From contig JBAIAC010000059.1 in assembly GCA_037349315.1 (NCBI GenBank), positions 10,070,001 through 10,134,000 on the forward strand: a DNA stretch of 64,000 bases, written 5' to 3'. Position numbers and translations under genes: made by a program. Shown here in pieces: positions 56,285 to 64,000 of the stretch. The notes beneath the pieces are model-generated. The model was not told the DNA's origin. It made no database searches and worked only from the letters and a program-made list of their open reading frames with translations. Positions within the stretch are counted from its first letter, which is position 1, and the number at the start of each line of letters is the position of its first letter. This stretch comes from Chelydra serpentina. Its lineage: Eukaryota; Chordata; Testudines; Chelydridae.

Positions 56285-56851
56285 TGTTACGGAGTATAGG
56301 GGAGTCCGGCCCTGCACCCCTCTTCCCCGGAGTCACTGGGAGTCTCAGCCAGTCAGTAGAACAGAAGGTTTATTAGAGATGCCAGGAACACAGTCCAACC
56401 AGAGCTTGTCAGTACATCCAGGACCCCTCAGTCGGGCCCTTCCGGGGGGCAGGGAGCTTAGACCCCAGCCTGGGGCTCCCTGCATTTCGCCCCACAACTC
56501 CAAACGGGGCAGGGAGGCCAGACCCTGTCTGCCTCGCTCGCCTCTTCCCCGGCCAGTTTCAAAACTCCAACTCTCTAGCCCCTCCTCCGCCTTTGTCTGC
56601 TTCCCGGGCCAGGAGGTCACCTGATCCCTTTGTTCTCACACCTTCAGCTCTCACCTTTGCCGGGGGAGGGGCCAGGCCATCTGTTGCCAGCAGACAGGGC
56701 CATTCTCTGTGTCCAGGCCTCTGCCTTCTAGGGCTTTGTAACAATCATGCACCGTTGTCCCACCACCTAGATACTCAAGCACCGCATAGGGGAAACTGAG
56801 GCACCCACACAGTACTCAGGGAAACCTTAACTACAGTCCTAGTTCGTCACA
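56285..56851 (-). repeat. 5' LTR of the Gypsy element
   Basis: 567 bp, same length and reading as 52090-52656. It carries the presumed promoter; no clear TATA box is seen. AATAAA (minus) is at 56374-56369. Confidence 0.95.
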
Positions 56852-57182
56852 CCGACTTTCTAATGTGTGTGGGGACGCTCGACTTTGGCTCCACTCCAGT
56901 CCCCGCCCCCACTCCTCCCCTTCCCCCAAGGCTCTGCCCCCACCCTGCCTCTTCCTGCCCTGTTCCACCCCCTCCCCCTAGTGCACCCCACCCTCACTCC
57001 TCCCCCATCCCCCCCCAGCGTCTCCTGCATGCCATGGAACAGCTGATCATGGTGGGTGGGAGGTGCTGGGAGGGGAGAGGGAGGAGGTGATTGGGGGAGA
57101 TGCTGGTGGGTGCTTTGCATCCACAATTTTTTTCGCCTGTGGGCGCTCCAGCCCTGGAGCACCCACGGTGTCAGTGCCTATG

Positions 57183-60100
57183 CCAGAATGTAATGTTTCA
57201 TTAGAAACAAATGTTTCTAACTTTTCTGGGTATGAAAAAACTTTCTAAGTGTGGCCCTGTCCAAGGCTGATTTTGTTGAGACTGCAGACAAACAATAGCT
57301 GTGAATTTTGCCCATTCAAAGAAAAGGTGTGGTAAGGCTGTAGTCTAATGCTAACAGTTTCAGTGGCAACATTGTTAGCTGTTTCATTGCTGATCATGGT
57401 GCACAATCACCTAGTTATTGTGGTATTTTGGGAGGAGTTTGGGATTGTGGGTATATACTATGGGAATATAGTACCACTAGCCTTTTTTTTTAAAAAAACC
57501 AAATTGATCGCTATTTCTCTCTGGCAATCCACAGAAAAACTAAATCACTGTATTTGTTATGACATTAGAGTATTTTCTTGACATCCATTCTCTAATATGC
57601 CTACAGCTGTATGGATTTCATTTTGCAGTTTCTAAAAATAGTGGGCTAGCCAAGTAATTTTGTGCTGCCCTATTCTGTTATCTTTCCTTATATGATTCTA
57701 GAAGATGACGTTTCCTCTGCAAGTCTCTGAGTTTATGAAGTGAAAACATATTATTCCCTTCAATTCAAACAGGGCCTCCCTCTAACAAACAGAGATTCAG
57801 TGCCCCATTTATTGACTTGACATTTTGTTTTATCATTCCAGTTTACGGAGTAGTCTCTGGAGGTTTGCAAAGTATGCATGAGTAAGAGAGAAATTTGCTC
57901 GTATTTTTGTTGGGAACGTAGGGGATTTCTGCTTGGAAGCAAACATGGCTGTCCATCTAGATCCATCTTCCTTGTTTCAATTAGCCAAGTCAGCTGTGGC
58001 GTCCTACAATACTTTTCTCCCCGAGTACACATTGTCACATCACGCCCATATTCTTCATAGATATGATATGAATATGGCATAATTAAGTTGTATTTGATGC
58101 AAGATGTGTCTTGAGATATCATTGGAAAGGTTATGATTTACCAAATTACCCTATTTGTATACATGTGTCATTGCAGTATCTGATTTTAGGCATATAAGCT
58201 CTGTGTCAATTGCAAAAGTGTTTGCATCTGTGAAATGCCCACCAGACAGTAGGCAATCAGTATAAAGAATAGGCACCAAGATCCAAAAGCTGAAATCTTG
58301 ACTCTCATCCAACAAATTGGGCAAAAGCTTCTGAGGAAGTAACGGGGAATTAATGCTGTAGAGATCTGGGAAATCACCTGGAATAGGCGCAAGCTGTTGA
58401 TGGATTAGTGAACATAATCAAATACTGTAGAATGGCTGAGAGAAGAGAAGAGTGGCTTGATTAAGTTAAGTACAGCTGCTGCTCCCACAGTTTCAAGGTT
58501 GGGCCACGTTTCTCAGCCTTCCTTCACACACAGGGCTTCTGCTCCCTTTCTGTTTTCACTGATCTTTGCTGAATAGTCTCTGCATTGATACCTCATTTGG
58601 TTCTGCTTCCAAGTCATGTTTTAGGTATGAGTCCCTCCCTGGATCCTGCTGCTTTTCCCATTGAAGTAGACGGCAAAATGCCCATTGGTTTCAATAGGAG
58701 CAGTACTGGGCCCTTAATGTCTGTTTCTATTTTCTTGTCCTGCTACATGTATTTGTGAATAGAAACTGCCCTGACTGACCTCCTTCTTGCTCTGTGAAAT
58801 CTTAGCCCTATTCTCACATTTCCTCTTAGCATACTTCCTTTTCTTTCTGTAGGCCTCACACTCTGCTGAAAAATATTTTGTCCTCCCTATCCACTGTTTT
58901 TGGTAACCTTTCTTTCTCTCTTCTTGGCTTCTGTATGTTCTCCCCGTGTATCTACCCTGTTACCTCCTGTGCCTTAGGATTTTTTAAATCTTTTATCCAG
59001 GAAATATTTAGAGCATATTGTTTCATTATAAAAGGTGACAAAGCGCTTGATTTTCTGGGAGTGTGGAAGGTGGAATGTACTGGCAGTGTATAAACTGTGT
59101 TGCTCTCAGAGGTAACTCTGCCATTGGGATGCCTGGGGCACTGCCTCACTGAAGGAACTGAGAACATAAATCAGTATGAAATATACGTGCCTTCAACGCA
59201 TTCTGTGTGTGCCATTCACAGCTGATAGATGGAAGCACTACTCCCTGTTAACTATCTTCCAGATGAAAGATCTGTGTGGACAGCTAATCCACTGTCCCCA
59301 GACTGGGCAGTAGCTGCATTCGTTCAGATAAACATTTCTCCTCAACATTTTTGTTTGTTTGTTCCAGTTTCAGCCTAAGTGGACGCAAGAAATATTTGGG
59401 AGTCTTCTGGGAAAGCCTAATCTTGTGATAGTTCCAGCCTAATTAAACTTCTGGGTTGTGCTGTGAATGAAACCCAAACTCCCCATCTATGTGAGGTCAT
59501 CCCGTCATTGCTGGGTATTCATGGAATTGCTTTTTATTGATAGGCAGACTGAAAACATTTGAATGTGATCTCCATATGTATGGCTGTCTGGAGATCTGCG
59601 TATCCTTAAGGGGGATTGAGTTTGGCACTCAGTCCCCCTTGAGCAAGTTTAATTCTGACACAGAGCAAAGAAGACAAAGTTCAGACCCTCCTAGTGAGTC
59701 CCAGTCCTCAGCCCGAATGGTGAGAACGTATACAAGCTGTATTTACCTTCCAGGAGGAAAAGCTGAACAACCATTGGGGAGCCCATTAGGAATGGTGTAA
59801 GGTGCTATTCCTTTTCCTTTGGGACCCATTTCTGCCCCCATCTCTTCCATTGACTTCAATCAGAGTACAACTAGGTCTTTTGTAAGTGTGTATATTTAAA
59901 TGCTGGGGGAAAGGCTGTAAATTGACAGCTTCGGAGAGTGAAGTCCTGTGTTTGGCCTCCAGACAAGTATAACACAAGCAGCACCACTGCAAGGCGCTTC
60001 TTTCTCTTAGGCAAGTAAAACCAAATTGCCCCCATTTACCAAGCAATGATGAAGCAGGTTGGTGCCCACGAGACCGTCTACGGTTGCTTTAGATTTGGGG

Positions 60101-61827
60101 GACAGTCTGTGAACACAGGGTTTGAGCCAAAGCTCATTGAAGTCAGTGGGGGCGGGGAAGTCTTTCCATTGACTTCAGTGAATAGCCCTTGGGTTAGTAA
60201 ACAGGGCTGCAGCCTGCCTCGTGCATCACTGCCCTCTGATGGACTCATTTTAAAGGCAGTTTCCTTTATTGACCAAGCAAGCGAAACTATGTTAGCTCAC
60301 TAGGTAGATGTTGGAATTGTGGCAGGACTGAAATGGTTCATGTGAGTTGATGCTTTTAGCACATGAACAAATTGTGGGGAGTGGCTGGGGGAGAGGAGTG
60401 GTGGCAGGAATATGTGCTGTACTGGATTTTGTGCACGACTGCCATCTACTGGAAATGTAGAGAGATCAGCTCATATGTGTTTTATCCTTCTGGTAGAAGG
60501 GCATCTTCTTATGCCTTTGGGGCTTAATCATGAGAACCGTTTGAGCAAATATCTCCTAATTTGCACAAGAAAGTCTACCACAGTGCCCAGCATGGTATAG
60601 CTATTTTCAAGGCAATCTGCCTATACATTCCGAAACACATTGGAAAAGTTAAAGCAGGTTAGTTTTTTTGGGGGGGAGGCTGTACTGCGGGAACTCCCTG
60701 ATGAAATGATCTCAAATTTACACCACAAATTGTTCCAGGCACTCAGCTGACATACCAAATGTGAAACCAATATGTGCATGTGAATTTTAGATCACTTTGA
60801 AGAAGGGAGTTGAAACTGACATGCTCTTTTTCTGAAGAGATTTCTGGTTTGCATCAGCCGTGCACGCCACTTTACAGAACGAGAACCGAATAACTCTGAA
60901 ATATCCCATTGTGTAACTGGGTCTTGATGACATTCATTAGATGAAATCAGGGGAGTTCCTGTGGACCCGGCCTATATTTTTTCCTCCTATCTGTGGGCAA
61001 GGACCAAGGAAAGTTATAGGCACCAACAAATTTTAAAATTAGGTCATTGGGGCAGCAGGGGGGAAAAGGGAAGGCAGTGCTGAATCTCAAAAAACCTGAC
61101 TAAATGACCCCAAATATACACCACTAACCCTGCCCTGTGCCCTCAACTGGCATAGCAAAGTTTAGGCGAATCTGAGTATGCATGTGAATTTTAGAGCACT
61201 TTGAGCTGCACTTTCCATTTAGGGGTGATTTTTCATCTTAATGGTGCTGCTGCAAAGGCTGCCTCGTGATACTTCACTCAGGGTATTGACAGAGACCATT
61301 TGGAACGTTAACTTAAAATATGTAAAGGTTTATATTTATATTGCGTAACACAGGTAGTTGTTATCCCTCAACCCCTTCGTAAGTAGGAAATAATACATTC
61401 TTGTGATACAGTATCTCCGTTCGATGGAGCGCTTCTAGCTTGAAACCGCTTGCATTTCCTGTTCACTGCCTCCGCTGCAGCTTTGTGTAAACTCCAGCTG
61501 TTTCAGGCCTTCCAACTGAGCCTGAGCAGCATTCCCGGTTAGAATTTAAGCCCCAGGAAAATCAGTGATCCAGTTTTCAAAAGCTTCTCAGATGACCAGC
61601 ATAGCCAGCTTCTCAGATGCCAGTGCTACTCCTTCACTGCCTCCGCACCCTAACTAGGAGCCATTGCAAACCTCTAAAGGAGCTCATCTTGCGATGCGGA
61701 AATATGGATGCTCCCCCATCCCCACATCTAATTTTTACTGCACTTCTCCTGGGGATCCTTGCGGCTCCTCACTTTTAGCTGGGGTTAAGGCGTGGAAGAT
61801 AATCAGCTGATGGCAGCAAAGGCCATT
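57183..61827. other. Gene-free stretch
   Basis: No exon supported on either strand. It contains degraded repeats and, at 60275-60309, a 35-bp segment identical to one in the CR1 copy at 51512. An inverted pair ATTGAAGTCAGTGGG / CCATTGACTTCAGTG lies near 60139-60180. Confidence 0.5.
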
Positions 61828-61835
61828 ATATAGTG

Positions 61836-62237
61836 CAGTGGTTTCCAACCTTTATTCATTTGCGGATCCCTAAAAACGTTCGAATGGAGTGCAGCAGTAG
61901 CACAGGCAGGTCCGGAGCACAGGGGGAGCGGTGCTATAAAAAGGTGCCTCCCCAGGCTTCCCCTGTACTCACCCGGCGGCGCTCCGGGTCTTCGGCAGCA
62001 CTTCAGCGGTGGGGCCTCACTCGCTCCGGGTCTTCAGTGGTACCCGCTGCCGAAATGCCCCCGAAGACCCAGAGCGCTGCCGGGTGAGTGCAAGAAGCGC
62101 CACTTCTGCTCACAGGGAGAGTGGCCGCTCCCCCTGCTCCCCCCTGGCTACGCTACTGGAGTGCAGACCCCTTTGGAAATCTTAGACGCAGTCTGCAGAC
62201 CAGCAGGGGTCCACGGACCACAGGCTCACAACCACTG
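61836..62237. mobile_element. hAT element (CAGTGGTTTCCAACC ends), outer
   Basis: Ends CAGTGGTTTCCAACC / GGCTCACAACCACTG, flanks ATATAGTG / ATGGAGTG (6 of 8). Only about 130 bp are its own; the rest is the nested insert. Confidence 0.65.
61895..62158. mobile_element. hAT-like element nested in the previous one
   Basis: Begins CAGTAGCAC and ends GCTACGCTACTG, with a perfect 8-bp duplication GAGTGCAG (61887-61894, 62159-62166). GC-rich, with inverted CGGCGGCGCTCCGGGTCTTCGG / CCGAAGACCCAGAGCGCTGCCGG-like arms. It is younger than its host element. Confidence 0.75.
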
Positions 62238-62441
62238 ATGGAGTGGGTTTGTTAAGCATCCAGAGCCGGATTCCAATACTCTGATAACGCGTAGTATCGT
62301 ACTCCACAAGCAGTCCCACTGAAGTGTGAATAAGGGTATCAGAACTTGCCCTTCAGTGAATAGGCAAGTGGGATTCTTTCTTGGAGGCCAAATTTATGGA
62401 CTAAATTGTGACTCTGCAACAAACCCAGAGCCACGGGCAGC

Positions 62442-62911
62442 CAGGGCCGGTGCGCCCACTAGGCAACCCTAGGCAGTCGCCTAGGGCGCCACGATTTGGG
62501 GGGCGGCTGGCCGCGGCTGCCTCCCGCCTCCCAGCTCCACGGCTGAGCCAAGAGCCGGGGGGCGGCTGGCCGCAGCTGCCACCCGCCTCCCAGCTCCACG
62601 GCTGAGCCGGGGGACGGCTGGCTGCGGCTGCCTCCCGCCTGCCGGCTCCGCAGCTGAGCCGGGAGCCAAGGGGGGGCTTGCCGCTGCTGCCTCCTGCTTC
62701 CCGGCTCCGCGGGTGGGGGGAGGCTGCCGCGGGCAGGGGACTGAGCTGCTGGCGGGGGGAGCCGCTGGCAGGGGAGACTGCCTGCCTTGGGGGGAAGGGG
62801 GGTTAGCTGGGGAAGGAGTGGGGGGGACAGTGTTAGCTGGGGGGTGGGGGGGGCACAGGGCTGTGCAAGGAAGTTTCGCCTAGGGCGCGAAACTTCCTTG
62901 CACCGGCCCTG
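62442..62911. mobile_element. hAT-like MITE with palindromic ends, copy 2
   Basis: Ends CAGGGCCGGTGCG / GCACCGGCCCTG with a perfect 8-bp duplication CGGGCAGC (62434-62441, 62912-62919). Same family as 36828-37335, with the same terminal hairpin (62864-62878 / 62888-62902). The intact duplication suggests a younger insertion. Confidence 0.85.
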
Positions 62912-62919
62912 CGGGCAGC

Positions 62920-63879
62920 ACATTATTGCACTGCCTGAGGAGCAGACCTGGGGGCAGATAGTGACATTTCAGCTGTGTGAGAGTCACGATTTGCTTTTGT
63001 TTCCGCCTTGCTCAAGAGAAAAGCATCCTGCACAAGCCCTATCCCTGGTGCAGTGCACTTCCCCCAGTGCAGCTATCCTGGACAACATGCTGTGGGGTGA
63101 AGCCATAGTTCCATCCACTCCCTGCTGCCCCGGCGTGTTGGAGAAGTAGTAGCAGCTCTGAAAGAGGCCATGTCTGCCGCTCCGCTTCTCCCTGTGATGT
63201 TGGTAACTGGCACAGGGAACTAAGGACGTGCTGTATGCTGCCTTACTCCCAAGCACAACCGTGCAAACCGGGCCACAGGTGCGCCCGATTCTAACACGTT
63301 GCATGTACAGAGCGCCATTGATGAGGGGTTGCCCACTGGAGTCATGGAGGCTACTCCTGTATATAACTGCTCACCAGTGTAACCTGTTCACAGTTGGGCC
63401 CACAGCACCTTGAATCTAAAGATTTCCAGAGATGGTGTTTCCCTGTGAATCGCTGCTGTGTTTGGGTAAAAGGAAGACTTCTAGTAGCACGTTTGCGGTT
63501 GTTTGCTGCTCTGTGACCGTTTGTGGAATGATTCCAAATAGCCCTTATGGGGCAGCTCGGTGACCCTTGTGGCTTGGTATAAGTGCACGTTCCAGCTCAT
63601 GCAAAGAGAACGGTGTAAAGCAGAAAGCATGACCCTGTGTTGGTATTTTAGGGAGCTGACAGTACTGCCGGCCTATCATTCCCATGCTGGTTGTATTGAT
63701 CCTTTGTCAAAAGTCTCATGAATATCATTGGGGATGGGGGGATTTTGGTCTGTATAAAGAATTTCTGTGAATACAAGGCACACAAAGTGGGGCGTTGAAT
63801 ATTGAACGTAGTTTCTGGAAAAAGTCCAGGTGTGGAATCCATGTGCAAGGCAGAGCTGAGAGCGAGAGAGCGAGGCATG
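62920..63879. other. Gene-free stretch
   Basis: No splice-bounded exon, RNA gene or defined repeat recognised. Confidence 0.45.
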
Positions 63880-63980
63880 ACCTAGTGACAGCCTTGGAGC
63901 CAGCCACCCCTGAGTTCAAATGCCGGCTCCACCACTGACTTCTACTGTGGTCTTGGACAAATCACTCAGGGCCTGATTTT
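63880..63980 (+). repeat. MIR-type SINE at the window end
   Basis: GACCTAGTGACAGCCTTGGAGCC...GAGTTCAAATGCCGGCTCCACCACTGAC...GGTCTTGGACAAATCACTCAGG follows the 5' half of the CORE-SINE, then runs into CTGATTTTTCAGAGGTG, a different repeat. Confidence 0.65.
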
Positions 63981-64000
63981 TCAGAGGTGTTGAGCGCCAC

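Larger units (their letters stand above)
52090..56851 (-). mobile_element. Gypsy-type LTR retrotransposon, defective but young
   Basis: 4762 bp, bounded by TG...CA LTRs and a perfect 5-bp duplication CCGAC (52085-52089, 56852-56856). In minus-strand order: 5' LTR (56851-56285), tRNA-Leu primer site, about 440-nt leader, a 1044-codon ORF, purine tract, 3' LTR (52656-52090). The LTRs appear identical by eye, which argues for a recent insertion. The copy lacks a reverse-transcriptase core and has altered catalytic positions elsewhere, so it is non-autonomous. Confidence 0.93.
52077..57182. mobile_element. hAT-like element split by the Gypsy insertion
   Basis: The first 13 bases (CAGAGGTGCCGAC) lie left of the Gypsy element and the remainder right of it (56852-57182). 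The inverted right end ...GTCAGTGCCTATG matches at 9 of 13 positions. Target duplications CCAGAATT / CCAGAATG (7 of 8) flank the whole. Without the insert it is about 339 bp, non-coding. Confidence 0.7.

Noticed and set aside
1..64000. Prokaryote-style systems, CRISPR arrays, tRNA or rRNA genes
   Set aside because: None seen; direct repeats found are transposon target duplications, LTRs or microsatellites.

Overview
The window looks like nuclear DNA of a non-avian reptile, most probably a turtle. This is inferred from intron-split vertebrate genes, CR1 LINE 3' ends (one ending in TCTATGAG repeats), MIR-type SINEs, and a dense layer of short hAT-like elements with CAG...CTG ends and 8-bp target duplications. 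No prokaryotic gene structure, CRISPR array, rRNA or tRNA gene was seen.

Two host genes can be supported. At 5.8-13.0 kb on the + strand lies a C11orf16 orthologue. Seven exons are placed: a Tudor-like DUF4537 region, a Ser-rich middle and a charged coiled-coil tail. The initiator exon(s) were not found. One intron appears to use a GC-AG donor. Convergent to it, at 14.0-22.6 kb on the - strand, lies AKIP1 (A-kinase interacting protein 1). Its four exons join in phase 0 to a short 143-residue protein, and its first exon sits in a CpG island at 22.4-23.3 kb. In human the same neighbourhood continues into ST5/DENND2B. A candidate non-coding exon at 32.0 kb (+) would fit the 5' end of that gene, but no DENND2B coding exon is present, so 32-64 kb is best read as intronic or intergenic.

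The rest is mobile-element archaeology. 17.9-18.6 kb and 36.6-38.1 kb hold two related solo LTRs in opposite orientation; the second is split by a hAT element. 24.2-25.6 kb appears to be the 5' end of a hAT transposon with its own TATA promoter, heat-shock-type elements and a tiny ATG exon; a second hAT-type element landed on its first splice donor. CR1 copies lie at 26.0-26.4 kb (-) and 51.4-52.0 kb (+).

The most interesting object is at 52.09-56.85 kb: a Gypsy-type LTR retrotransposon on the - strand with two 567-bp LTRs that read as identical, a 5-bp target duplication, a tRNA-Leu primer site and a purine tract. It sits inside an older hAT element. It carries one uninterrupted 1044-codon frame in which protease, integrase and RNase H regions all have altered catalytic positions and the reverse-transcriptase core is absent. 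Identical LTRs imply recent insertion, so this defective copy was probably mobilised in trans: a candidate non-autonomous family with a conserved long ORF.
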